A stretch of DNA of 64,000 nt from G963675935 sp963719005 (GTDB lineage Bacteria > Planctomycetota > Planctomycetia > Pirellulales > Thermoguttaceae): the NCBI GenBank assembly GCA_963719005.1, contig CAVRAR010000014.1, positions 1,240,001 to 1,304,000 on the forward strand, read 5' to 3'. Both the position numbers and the translations under genes were made by a program. The notes beneath the pieces are model-generated. The model did no database searches. It was not told where the DNA came from and saw only the letters and a program-made list of their open reading frames with translations. Shown here piece by piece: positions 54,516-62,880 of the stretch (position 1 is the stretch's first letter; the number at the start of each line of letters is the position of its first letter).

Positions 54516-55401
54516 CTAGACGAACTCCTGATCGGTCAGCCGCTCGTAGGCCTCGATGTACTTGTGCCGGGTCTTCGCCACCACGTCGTCGGGCAAGGCC
54601 GGCGGCGGGCTGTTCTTGTCCCAATCGGTCGACGACAGCCAGTCGCGCACAAACTGCTTGTCGAACGACGGCTGACCGTGACCAGGCGCGTAGCTGGTCG
54701 GCCGGCCAGAAACGAGAACTGTCGGGAGTAAGCACTTCGTCGATCAACAGCAGCTCGTTGCCGACGCGGCCGAACTCGAACTTCGTGTCGGCAATGATGA
54801 TCCCGCGGTGCCGGGCGTATTCCGAGCCGCGCTGGAAGATCCGCAGGCTTCGCCGCTGCAATTCCTCGGCCACATCGCGGCCCACGATCTCCACCATCCG
54901 CTCGAACGAGATGTTCTCGTCGTGGCCCGCGGCGGCCTTGGTCGCCGGCGTGAAAATCGGCTCCGGCAGCCGGGCGCTCTCGGTCAGGCCGCCGGGCAGC
55001 CTGACGCCGCAAACCATGCCGTTCTGCTGATACTCCTTCCAGCCCGAACCGGCCAAATATCCGCGGACGACGCACTCGATCGGCACTACTTCCGTCTTCC
55101 GGCAGAGCGTGGAGCGGCCGGCCAGCAGACCGCGATCCACCTCGCTCGGCAGTCCCATCGCCTCCACATCGGTGGTGATCAGATGGTTGGGCTCGCCGAG
55201 CAGATTGAACCAGAAGGCGGCGATCTGGGTCAGCACCCGCCCCTTGTCGGGGATGCCGGTCGGCAACACCCAGTCGAAAGCGCTGATCCGGTCGGTGCTG
55301 ACCAGCAACAGACGATCGCCCAGATCGTAGACGTCGCGCACCTTGCCGCGGTGGACCGGCAGCCCTGGCAGGGACGTCTCTCGAACAGGAGTGTTGGCCA
55401 T
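54516..55401 (-). CDS. purC: SAICAR synthase (one frameshift)
   Basis: Phosphoribosylaminoimidazole-succinocarboxamide synthase, a step of purine synthesis that joins CAIR and aspartate with ATP. 'GKVRDVYDLGDRLLLVSTDR' and 'SAFDWVLPTGIPDKGRVLTQ' open the protein; 'VRGYLAGSGWKEYQQNG', 'SFERMVEIVGRDVAEEL' and 'IIADTKFEFG' with 'IDEVLTPDSSRFWP' follow. Near 54692 one extra base (GACCAGCTACGC for expected GACCAGTACGC) shifts the frame; the true C-terminus 'RLTDQEFV' ends at 54516. Length (about 294 residues) fits the class that resembles the yeast enzyme. Confidence 0.93.
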
Positions 55402-55487
55402 AGGATTCGCTGGTAGAGTAATGAGAGTGATATTTTGCCAAATATAGCGGGCCGGGAACGGTTTGACCAGCGGGCAGCTTCGTCGTC

Positions 55488-55663
55488 CAGGGCCGATCAG
55501 TTTCCCAACCGAAGTAGCACGGGCATCTTGCGTGGCCGAAAAACACGGGCAAGATGCCCGTGGCCGAAAAACACGGGCAAGATGCCCGTGGCCGAAAAAC
55601 ACGGGCAAGATGCCCGTGCCACGGCAAATCTTGTTACCCAACTTGAAAAACTGATCGGCCCTG
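55488..55663. repeat. Composite palindrome with a 28-bp unit in three tandem copies
   Basis: Outer arms 55488-55503 and 55648-55663 are perfect 16-bp inverted repeats (CAGGGCCGATCAGTTT). Inside are three identical 28-bp units (55532-55559, 55560-55587, 55588-55615), each with the hairpin CACGGGCAAGATGCCCGTG. A partial, diverged unit precedes them. It is the main content of the 404-base gap 55402-55805 between purC and tRNA-Lys. Confidence 0.93.
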
Positions 55664-55805
55664 CTCCGCCGTCAATCCGCCGAATTCCCCGTTCTTGCAG
55701 CCGGCAGACTTGGGCATCGGCCTGCAAATCGCACCGGGGCTTGACGGGCGGCACGCCGGCAGTAGACTAGGGTGCAAGTGCGACAGAAGCACGTGGTGCA
55801 GATCG

Positions 55806-55879
55806 GCCTCCTTAGCTCAATTGGTCAGAGCATCTGACTCTTAATCAGAGGGTTGTAGGTTCGAGTCCTACAGGGGGCA
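55806..55879 (+). tRNA. tRNA-Lys (anticodon CUU)
   Basis: 74 bases fold into a standard cloverleaf: acceptor GCCTCCT with AGGGGGC (one G-T pair), D arm GCTC/GAGC, anticodon stem TCTGA/TCAGA with loop CTCTTAA giving anticodon CUU, and T arm GTAGG/CCTAC with TTCGAGT. The 3' CCA is not encoded (ACTT follows). Confidence 0.95.
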
Positions 55880-56107
55880 CTTGGCAGCTTGGCCACGTTT
55901 CGCCAACGACTGCCGCCACTTGCCGCAAGCCTTGGCCTTCCAAGGCTTTGCGCGTTTCTTGGGGCGATTGCGTCGTGACCGTGGAAAAGATCGGACATCG
56001 CGACGGCTTCTACGGAGAGTAAAACGATGATTGCGCAAACCATTGTGTTGGAAGGCAAGCCCTACGTGGTCTTGCCCCGTGAGGAATATGACCGACTGAG
56101 CACCCTA

Positions 56108-57139
56108 GAGCAGTTCCACGGTAGGTCTAGCGCATTCTGGGCGAACTCGGTAAATTGGGTTCATCTCACTCAAGGAGGTGACCCTGATGAAACCGTACGA
56201 TGCGGAGTTTCGCGGCGAAGTGCTCGCCGCGTGCGATACGAACGAAGAGCGGCGCATGATGGCGCTGCGTTTCAAAGTTTCAGAATCTTGGGTGCGGCGC
56301 ATCCAGCAACAACGTCGCGAGACCGGCCAAGTGGCACCAAAGAAGGCGGCTCCGCGTCAGCCCGCGTGGCATGCTTGGGCAGACTGGCTCGTCGCCAAGA
56401 TCGCGGCTCGGCCCGACATCTATCTGCGCGAACTGCAAGCCGATTTGAAGCGGGAGCGCGGCGAAGAGGTTTGCCTGGGAACGCTTTGCGCCGCATGCCA
56501 AGCGCTCAAGCAGTCGCGAAAAAAAAGACGCTGATTGCCAGCGAACAGGATCGCCCCGATGTGGTTGAGCAGCGCGCGGCATGCGCGCTTCGCAGGAGTC
56601 GATCGATCCCGCCAAAGTCGTTTTCATCGATGAAACGTGGGCTAAATCCAACATGACCCGCACCTACGGCCGCTCGGAACTCGGCACGCGTTTGCTGGAA
56701 AAAACTCCTTGCGGACGTTGGCAGACGACGACTTTTTTGGGCGCATTGCGGGCCGAGGGATTCATCGCTCCGCTTACCGTGGAAGGCGGCATCAACGGCG
56801 AACTGTTCCGCGCCTGGGTCGAGCAACATCTGGCACCGGCCTTGAAACCTGGCGACATCGTGGTGATGGACAATCTCTCCAGCCACAAGGTGGCTGGAGT
56901 TCGCAAAGCCATCGAAGCGGCCGGTGCCGAGCTGCGCTACCTGCCCCCGTACTCGCCGGACCTGAACCCCATCGAGTTGGCGTTTTCCAAGTTCAAAAAG
57001 TTGCTCCGTGACGGAGCCGAACGGACCGTCGATAAGCTATGGAAACTCTGCGGCAGCATCCTCGACCAATTCACGGAATCCGAGTGCCAAAACTATTTTC
57101 AACACTGCGGATACCGCTACACCTAAAATGAAACCGCTC
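56108..57139 (+). mobile_element. IS630-family insertion sequence, 1032 bp, with TA target duplication
   Basis: Ends are imperfect inverted repeats: left GAGCAGTTCCACGGTAGG and right, in complement, GAGCGGTTTCATTTTAGG. They are flanked by TA at 56106-56107 and 57140-57141, as expected for the Tc1/mariner-IS630 group. The single gene inside is a DDE transposase. Removing the element with one TA restores the interrupted HTH gene exactly. Confidence 0.93.
56187..57126 (+). CDS. IS630-family transposase (two frame changes)
   Basis: Start ATG 56187 lies behind AAGGAGGTG (56172-56180). The first part has a helix-turn-helix 'MALRFKVSESWVRRIQQQRR' and 'DIYLRELQADLKRERG'. The frame changes at a run of eight A (56519-56526), continues as 'KKKTLIASEQDRPDVVEQRA', then changes again near 56578 before 'ASQESIDPAKVVFIDETWAK'. 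The DDE catalytic residues are the Asp of 'VFIDETW', the Asp of 'IVVMDNLSSHK' and the Glu of 'YSPDLNPIELAFSKFK'. The A8 run could be a programmed slippage site as in some IS630 elements; the second change looks like a one-base loss, by error or decay. Confidence 0.88.
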
Positions 57140-57451
57140 TAGCCAAGGCGGGAGAACTGCCTCCGCTGCCGCGGCCGGACGCCCAAGGCAATTACCTGGC
57201 GGTTGAGTACGCCCGAGCCAGTCTGGCACGGAAGATCATCCGCGACCGCGTGGCAGTTGGATTGAGCCAACGCGAACTGGCGCTAAGGGCGGGAGTGCGA
57301 GTCGAAACGCTCTGCCCGATTGAAACCGGCAAGCATACTCCCAGTGTGCCGACCGTAGAGAAGATCGACCAGGCATTGAAGCGGTATGCCAAATCGAAGA
57401 GCAAACATCGCGGCGAGCGGTGAACCGTCAGACTCCCGCCTGAAGGCGGAA

Positions 57452-58480
57452 CTACGAACGGAGGTTCACCACATTCTGTGGCGTGCCGGCGAGGAAGGCT
57501 TTCACGTTCGCCACGGCCACGTCGAGCAGACGTTCGCGGGCGGCGCGGGTGGCCCAGGCGATGTGCGGCGTGATGTAACAGTTCGGGGCCGTTAGCAACG
57601 GATGATCGGCCGGCGGCGGCTCGTCGGAAAGGACGTCGAGACCGGCCCCGGCGATCCGGCCGGCATGGAGCGACGCGGCCAACGCGCCTTCGTCCACCAA
57701 CGGCCCACGACCGGTGTTGATCAGATAGGCGGAACGCTTCATCATCGCCAATCGCTCGGCATTTACCAGTTTCTGCGTCTCGGGCGTCAAGGGGCAGTGC
57801 AGGCTGACAACGTCGCTCTGCCGGAAGAGGTCGTCGAGAGCAACGAATTGGACGCTCGCAGCGGCGAAGGGGACAGTCTCATTTTCATCGACCATCGCTG
57901 CGCGACGGTGCCCGCGAAAATCGGGACAGTCCCCAGGAAACGCCACTTTATCGAAGGCTAGCACCTTCATTCCCATCGCCAGTGCCACTTGTGCCGTCGC
58001 CCGGCCGATTCGTCCGAAACCGACCAATCCCATCGTCAATCCGGCCAGTTCCACCAACGGAAAATCCCAGTAGCAGAAATCGGGGCTCCGGCTCCAGCGC
58101 CCCTCGGCGACCCCGCGGGCGTGATCGGCCACGTGCAGCGTGAGATTCAGCAGATGGGCGAAAACCATCTGCACGACCGACGGCGTGGCATAGTCGGGCA
58201 CGTTGCAGACCGGGATGTTCCGCTCCCGCGCGGCGGCGACGTCAACGATGTTGTGGCCCGTGGCCGTCACCCCGACGTACCGCAGCCGCGGCAACCGCGC
58301 GATGGTTTCCCGCGAAATCTCGATTTTATTGGTCAAGACGACGCCGGCCTTTGCCGCGCGGTGAACCAGTTCCTCGGGAAGAGTCCGTTCGTACACGGCG
58401 CACGACCCGAGAGCCTCAAGGTTGCCCCAGCTAAGGTCACCAGGATTGAGGGTGTAGCCGTCGAGAACGACGATTTGCAT
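57452..58480 (-). CDS. D-2-hydroxyacid dehydrogenase with an in-frame palindrome
   Basis: A 342-residue NAD-dependent oxidoreductase, probably a glycerate/hydroxypyruvate-reductase type. NAD motif 'GLTMGLVGFGRIGRATAQVA', substrate-binding Arg in 'LINTGRGPLVDEGALAA', and the catalytic His in 'NCYITPHIAWAT' are intact. After 'MKVLAFDKVAF', in the loop following the second strand of the Rossmann domain, a family B palindrome (57867-57932) inserts about 23 residues in frame ('GDCPDFRGHRRAAMVDENE'). The site is next to the NAD adenosine pocket, on the surface, so activity may be kept. No pathway context. Confidence 0.9.
   Translation of the reverse strand: MQIVVLDGYTLNPGDLSWGNLEALGSCAVYERTLPEELVHRAAKAGVVLTNKIEISRETIARLPRLRYVGVTATGHNIVDVAAARERNIPVCNVPDYATPSVVQMVFAHLLNLTLHVADHARGVAEGRWSRSPDFCYWDFPLVELAGLTMGLVGFGRIGRATAQVALAMGMKVLAFDKVAFPGDCPDFRGHRRAAMVDENETVPFAAASVQFVALDDLFRQSDVVSLHCPLTPETQKLVNAERLAMMKRSAYLINTGRGPLVDEGALAASLHAGRIAGAGLDVLSDEPPPADHPLLTAPNCYITPHIAWATRAARERLLDVAVANVKAFLAGTPQNVVNLRS
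57867..57932. repeat. Palindromic element, family B copy 4, in frame inside the dehydrogenase
   Basis: GGGGACAGTCTCATTTTC (57867-57884) faces GAAAATCGGGACAGTCCCC (57914-57932) across a 29-nt spacer. The stem is imperfect. In frame with the host gene. Confidence 0.8.
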
Positions 58481-58938
58481 GGATAGGTTTCCTCATACGG
58501 AAGAGACGGGCGGGGTTGTCGGGAAGTTTCAGCTTCCGTGTAAGAGGGGGAAAGGGGGAAGGGGAAAAATGGGAATAAAGACGACGGGTTTTCAGTTCGT
58601 CATTGAAGGGCTTCGTCCCCTTTTCCACTTTATTCCTTTTTCCTTTGTTACACCGAACTTCATTTGGCTGACACCTTCTACCATTTCGACAACCTCCCTT
58701 CCGTCCCTCCGTCGCCTTCGATTTGGGGGTTTTCATTGGAATTTCCTGAGCGTACCCCCTGGGCAACTCCCGCACAAGTGGTAGAATGGTGAGTTACCTA
58801 TTGAAATCGCATCTGTTGGAAGCGATTTCAAGAGACGCAAACGTCTGTTGAGATAAGAGCCCTCACCCTGCCCTCTCCCGGAGGGAGAGGGGACTTGAGA
58901 GAAGCCTGTGGGGAGCAAGAGGGGACTTAAGAGAAGCC
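58481..58938. other. Intergenic region with a single-arm family C element and a 20-bp direct repeat
   Basis: 458 bases without a convincing gene. A family C arm (58858-58895, AGCCCTCACCCTGCCCTCTC...) is present. The 20-bp segment GAGGGGACTTGAGAGAAGCC (58887-58906) recurs with one change at 58919-58938, directly before the start of the 54-residue gene. The stretch 58540-58700 is purine- then pyrimidine-rich without clear meaning. Confidence 0.65.
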
Positions 58939-59103
58939 ATGAACAAGAGAGAATCGAACGCCAAGCTGGCGCAAGTGAAGGTGAAGTTGGCCGAGAAGTG
59001 CGAGCGGCTGGCCAAGGTGACGACGAGCACCCCGAAGCGGACGACGATGCTGCACCAGGCGGCCCGATTTCGTCGGCAAGCGGCCGATTTGACCCGACAA
59101 TAG
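58939..59103 (+). CDS. Small basic protein of 54 residues
   Basis: It opens 'MNKRESNAKLAQVKVKLAEK' and ends 'ARFRRQAADLTRQ'. Almost entirely Lys, Arg, Ala, Gln and Leu, probably two helices; Cys22 is the only cysteine. The stop is 5 bases before the yqgE start, so the two are likely translated together. A nucleic-acid-binding role is possible from the charge, but no family is recognised. Codon use is like that of its neighbours. Confidence 0.65.
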   Translation: MNKRESNAKLAQVKVKLAEKCERLAKVTTSTPKRTTMLHQAARFRRQAADLTRQ

Positions 59104-59108
59104 CGGAA

Positions 59109-59660
59109 ATGGAATCGTTGGAAGGCCACCTGCTGGTCGCTGCGCCACAACTGCTCGACCCGAACTTCGCTCGGGCCCTGGTGTTGCTGGTCGAACACAA
59201 CCAGGAGGGGGCGTTCGGCGTCATCGTCAATCGTCCGGTAGGCAAGACGCTTCAGGAGTTGTGGCGCGAGGTGGGCAGCGCGCCGTGCCATAGCCGGCAA
59301 CCGATCTACTTGGGCGGACCGGTGCCGGGGCCGCTGCTCTCGCTGCACACGGTCCCCAGTTTGGCCGAGACGGAGCCCGTGCTCGGTGTCTATTTCGCCG
59401 CGAAGAAACAGCACCTCGACGCGCTGGTGCTTAGCGAAGAGCCGGCGTACAAAATTTTTATCGGTCATGCCGGCTGGGGGGCCGGGCAACTGGAAAACGA
59501 GCTGAAGCAGGGGGACTGGCGCACCCTGCCCGCCACGGCCGAGTACGTTTTCTCGACCGCCGACGATCTCTGGGAGAACGTTCTGCGGCAGATCGGCCAC
59601 GACGTGCTCAAGTCGATTCTCAAGCTGGACGAACTGCCGCCCGACCCGACGGTAAACTGA
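59109..59660 (+). CDS. yqgE: YqgE/AlgH family protein
   Basis: A 183-residue protein from 'MESLEGHLLVAAPQLLDPNF'. Family features: 'ARALVLLVEHNQEGAFGVIV', 'NRPVGKTLQELW', 'IYLGGPVPGPLLSLH' and 'FIGHAGWGAGQLENELKQGD'. The biochemical function of the family is not known; AlgH was named from a regulatory effect on alginate in Pseudomonas. The gene is intact and directly follows the small basic protein gene. Confidence 0.93.
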   Translation: MESLEGHLLVAAPQLLDPNFARALVLLVEHNQEGAFGVIVNRPVGKTLQELWREVGSAPCHSRQPIYLGGPVPGPLLSLHTVPSLAETEPVLGVYFAAKKQHLDALVLSEEPAYKIFIGHAGWGAGQLENELKQGDWRTLPATAEYVFSTADDLWENVLRQIGHDVLKSILKLDELPPDPTVN

Positions 59661-59692
59661 GGAGCCGTAACAAAGTGAATTGACCGATCGTT

Positions 59693-59777
59693 GTAGGGCG
59701 GATTTCAATCCGCCCTGTATTCGCCGGGCAGACTGGTGTCCGCCCTACTCTGCCAGGCGGACTAAAGTCCGCCCTAC
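59693..59777. repeat. Tandem hairpin element, family D copy 3
   Basis: GTAGGGCGGATTTCAATCCG, a diverged middle hairpin and GGCGGACTAAAGTCCGCCCT at a 30-bp spacing, ending in CCCTAC. Same layout as 32065-32152. It lies in the leader of the GH10-like gene. Confidence 0.9.
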
Positions 59778-59838
59778 GATGAAATGCGCAAGTTATTCCG
59801 TTACGGCCCCTAACTTTTCTGCCGAGGAAACCAAGCCG

Positions 59839-61314
59839 ATGGGCACGATGCGATTCCGTGTCTTTCCAACAGAACGCATCACGGCGGAGATGATCCAGCA
59901 GGCGTATTTGTCGGGGATCGATCGTGTCTCGTGGCCCGCGCGTGCCAGCGCCGAAGGGGGAGTGCTGACCCTTCAGCGATCGGTCTCTGACTCGGCCAAC
60001 CTCCACGTTCCCTGGCGGGTCGCAGGGCATGGGCTTTTAACGCTCACTTCGGCAAGCTTGATCGAACGTCCCGAGCCGTATCTGTTGCCGCTGGAGCTTG
60101 CCCGCGGCGCGGTCGTCCACGTTCGCAACCAATTGAGCGAATGGCAGATGATTGGGCTGGCCGTGCCCGAGGCGGTCCATACCAGGCTGGCGAAGGCGGT
60201 CAAGCGGCTCTCCTGGGCGTCGGTCGAGCAGGGCGACGCCGCGGTGTCGGCCGGCCATGCCGAGGAGGCGTTGCGCGCGGCCCTCGATGCCGCCAACCTG
60301 CTGGCCGCCGCTTATGCCGAGCAGGCAATCGCGGTCCGCCGCCGCAACGAAGGCACGCATATCGGCTTGCTCGCCGCGGACCTCGGCGTGACCCTCTTGG
60401 ACGATTACACCTCGCGGCAATTCCTGCGATCGTTCAACGCCGCCGAGCTGCCCGTCTGCTGGCGCGACACGGAAACCACCGAGGGGCACATGACCTGGGT
60501 CGTCAACGACAAGCAGGTCGAATGGTGCCGTAAGCACGGGCTGAAAATCCTGGCAGGCCCCTTGCTGATGATCGATCCGCAATCGCTGCCCGATTGGCTC
60601 TTGCTGTTCGAGGACGACTTCGAGAGCGTGCTGGAATGCGTCTCGGCATTCATCACCGCCGCCGTCGAGCGATATCGCGGCCGTGTCGATTATTGGATCT
60701 GCGCCGGACGGGTCAACGCCGCCGAGATATTGACCCTCTCCGAGCACGAGCGGCTGCAACTGGTCGTGCGCACCGTCGAACTGATCCGTTCGCTGGATGC
60801 CGAAACGCCGATCCTGGTGTCGTTCGATCAGCCGTGGGCCGAATACATGCGGCAGCAACCCTCCGATTTTCCTCCGCTGCAATTCGCCGACGCCTTGGTT
60901 CGAGCGGGGCTCGATCTGGGCGGGCTGATGCTGGAGATCAACGTCTCGCCTCAGCCCGGCGGCACGTTGCTGCGCCACCCTCTGGAGTTCAGCCGGCAAT
61001 TGGACGACTGGGCCAGGCTGGGACTACCGTTGTGGCTGTCGTGCTCCGCGCCCAGCGCCGACCATGACGACCCCCTAGCGCAGCGAAGAGCGGCGATGCC
61101 GCCCGCCGGTTGGACCTTGGTGGCGCAGCAGCGGTGGGCGGCGCGGTTCGTGCCGCTGGCGTTGGCCAAGCCGTCGGTGCGAGGCGTCGTTTGGAACCAG
61201 CTTCGCGACAGCCAACCCCACGATTTCCCGCACGCCGGCTTGTTCGACGCCGACGGCCAGGCCAAGCCCGCTCTGCGCACGCTGGCCGCCATCCGCAAGA
61301 CGCACTTGACGTAG
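59839..61314 (+). CDS. GH10-like TIM-barrel protein, probably without standard catalytic acids
   Basis: 491 residues from 'MGTMRFRVFPTERI'; the longer in-frame starts reach into the repeat. The N-terminal 160 residues are a beta-rich region with 'VAGHGLLTLTSASLIERPEP', like a carbohydrate-binding module. From about 190 the sequence resembles a GH10 endoxylanase barrel ('KQVEWCRKHGLKILAGPLLM' corresponds to the 'GHTLVWH' strand, 'GRVDYWICAGRVNA' to the acid/base strand 'WDVVNE'). At these points the usual Glu residues are missing; 'GGLMLEINVS' has a Glu but not in the expected setting. It may bind rather than cut polysaccharide. No signal peptide. Confidence 0.65.
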   Translation: MGTMRFRVFPTERITAEMIQQAYLSGIDRVSWPARASAEGGVLTLQRSVSDSANLHVPWRVAGHGLLTLTSASLIERPEPYLLPLELARGAVVHVRNQLSEWQMIGLAVPEAVHTRLAKAVKRLSWASVEQGDAAVSAGHAEEALRAALDAANLLAAAYAEQAIAVRRRNEGTHIGLLAADLGVTLLDDYTSRQFLRSFNAAELPVCWRDTETTEGHMTWVVNDKQVEWCRKHGLKILAGPLLMIDPQSLPDWLLLFEDDFESVLECVSAFITAAVERYRGRVDYWICAGRVNAAEILTLSEHERLQLVVRTVELIRSLDAETPILVSFDQPWAEYMRQQPSDFPPLQFADALVRAGLDLGGLMLEINVSPQPGGTLLRHPLEFSRQLDDWARLGLPLWLSCSAPSADHDDPLAQRRAAMPPAGWTLVAQQRWAARFVPLALAKPSVRGVVWNQLRDSQPHDFPHAGLFDADGQAKPALRTLAAIRKTHLT

Positions 61315-61358
61315 CCGAGCGTTGCTCATCGCGGCGGGAACGGAGGCACAACGCGCCA

Positions 61359-61423
61359 TACCAACCCGAAGCGCAAGCGAGGGCGACATCTTCTGCAGCC
61401 CTCGCTCGCGCTTCGGGTTAGTA
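61359..61423. repeat. Palindromic element, family E copy 2
   Basis: Arms 61359-61384 and 61398-61423 (24 of 26 match) with a 13-nt loop, between the GH10-like and GT87 genes. Same core and loop length as 14395-14455. Confidence 0.93.
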
Positions 61424-61459
61424 TAAATGGCCGCAGACAATCCAGCCTGGCCGGCTGCG

Positions 61460-62758
61460 TCACGCTTCCGCGTGAAACGGCTTCTGCCCCTGTCGGCCTG
61501 GCCCGCTCTCGTGCCATAGGAGCCACGCTGCGAACAGCACCACGCCAAGCGGCAGCAAGATCTTGCCGGCGGGAAATATCAAACGCACCAGCATTTCCAC
61601 ATCGCCGGAAGAGAACAACGCGAGCATCGCCCAGGCTGTCACGGTCAGCCAGCGGGCACGCCGCTCATCGAAACTCACGATCACCGCCCAACTGGCCGAC
61701 GGCGCAATGATGCCGTAGGTGAGCTGTTCGGCGCCCGGCCCGAAGAACAACTGCCACGACACCCAGATCGAGAAGATCGCGAGGAGCAGGTGGTTTGTTC
61801 CGCATTTTGGAAGGGGGTGGGGCAGACATTCTTGTCTGCCTCCCAGGCTCGCGGAAATCGGGCAGACAAGAATGTCTGCCCCACCCAATCGTCGATATTG
61901 CCGCCAACACCAGCCAAACACGCCCCCTGCCGCGATCAACTGCAACGCCCGGTATGCATGACGCTCAAACGGCGAAGCAAGCGCTCTCCAGGTGCCCGTT
62001 GGAGAAAGCGTTGCCCAAATCGTCCATGCGTCGCGGTATCCGGGCCAGCGGCCCTGGAGCGGCCCGGTCAATCCGTCGTACCACTGACGGTATTGCCACA
62101 CGACCGTGCTCGGCGGCCGGGTCAGGAATGGAACCAGCGCCAACACCGCACAAGCGACCGCAAACCGCCAGATCAATTGCCGCGGCCAAAAGAAGACCAA
62201 CAACACGACAATTGCCAGCGGCCAAATTTTGATGAATGCCGGCACGGCCAGCAGAATTGCGGCCGTCCACCATCGTCGCCTGACGATTGCGGCCAGCGCC
62301 AGCATGATCGCGGCGATGATGAGAGCGTTGCTTTGCCCCGACCAAATACCCACAATCGAGCCGGGCAGCGCGAGCATCAAGAACAAGCTCTCCTGTTGCG
62401 GCGGCCAGTCGCCGGGCAGCACGTCGCGCACAAACACGTGCAACGCCCAAACCAGCAGCACGATGCCGGCGACGTCCCAGATCATCGTCCCCAACCGAGC
62501 AGGCAGATAAGCCAGCGGCGTGAAGGCCACCGCGAAGGCCGGCGAGTAGCGATAGCCGTCGATGTGTTCTGTCGGCCAGTAATTGATATAAAGCGACTTG
62601 TCGGCCCACCAATGGTGCGAACTGGCGGCGAACTGCGGATAGACCGAGTGCGGGACGGTGCAAACGGCCGTCTTCACGCAGACCGCCACGGCCAGACACG
62701 CCCACAATGCCAGCGCTCGGCGCAAGTGCTGATCGGTCAGCAGACGGCAAGAATTCAT
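61460..62758 (-). CDS. GT87-type membrane protein with an in-frame palindrome
   Basis: 432 residues with about ten membrane segments. 'YINYWPTEHIDGYRYSPAFA' is the first external loop with the conserved 'Y.YSP' pattern of GT87, and 'ALPGSIVGIWSGQSNALIIA' and 'AFIKIWPLAIVVLLV' are typical later segments. The frame is open throughout. In a loop before 'NHLLLAIFSIWVSWQLFFGP' a family A doublet (61815-61886) adds about 25 residues ('GGADILVCP', 'GGRQECLPHP'). These enzymes use polyprenyl-phosphate sugars outside the cytoplasm. The start ATG 62758 and the divergent comEC gene share a 122-base upstream region. Confidence 0.85.
   Translation of the reverse strand: MNSCRLLTDQHLRRALALWACLAVAVCVKTAVCTVPHSVYPQFAASSHHWWADKSLYINYWPTEHIDGYRYSPAFAVAFTPLAYLPARLGTMIWDVAGIVLLVWALHVFVRDVLPGDWPPQQESLFLMLALPGSIVGIWSGQSNALIIAAIMLALAAIVRRRWWTAAILLAVPAFIKIWPLAIVVLLVFFWPRQLIWRFAVACAVLALVPFLTRPPSTVVWQYRQWYDGLTGPLQGRWPGYRDAWTIWATLSPTGTWRALASPFERHAYRALQLIAAGGVFGWCWRQYRRLGGADILVCPISASLGGRQECLPHPLPKCGTNHLLLAIFSIWVSWQLFFGPGAEQLTYGIIAPSASWAVIVSFDERRARWLTVTAWAMLALFSSGDVEMLVRLIFPAGKILLPLGVVLFAAWLLWHESGPGRQGQKPFHAEA
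61815..61886. repeat. Palindromic element, family A copy 3, in frame inside the GT87 gene
   Basis: Perfect 26-bp arms 61815-61840 and 61861-61886 with a 20-nt loop. Each arm is a hairpin GGCAGACATTCTTGTCTGCC. It gives 72 bases, or 24 codons. Confidence 0.96.
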
Positions 62759-62880
62759 GTCGTGGTTCGTTGTGATGTGCAACCTGTCTAACCAGACAGG
62801 GGGGAGTCTAGGGCAGAGCTTTCGTTCGGTCAAGGGCAGTCGGCTTGTCGGCCGTGCAATTTCGCGCGAGAATGTGGTTC

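Larger units (their letters stand above)
56027..57423 (+). pseudogene. HTH (XRE) antitoxin-like gene split by an IS630 insertion
   Basis: The first 27 codons ('MIAQTIVLEGKPYVVLPREE' ...) end at a CTA codon at 56105-56107, where the IS begins. After the IS, reading resumes at 57142 in the same frame: 'AKAGELPPLPRPDAQGNYLA', then a Cro/CI-type helix-turn-helix ('GLSQRELALRAGVRVETLC', 'IETGKHTPSVPTVEKIDQAL') to TGA at 57421-57423. Joined at the duplicated TA, the two parts give one open 120-residue protein. The N-terminal segment resembles short antitoxin N-termini and the rest an XRE regulator. No toxin gene is adjacent. Confidence 0.88.

Noticed and set aside
55532..55615. Three 28-bp direct repeats as a CRISPR array
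   Set aside because: The units are joined without spacers, form hairpins, and no cas gene is near.
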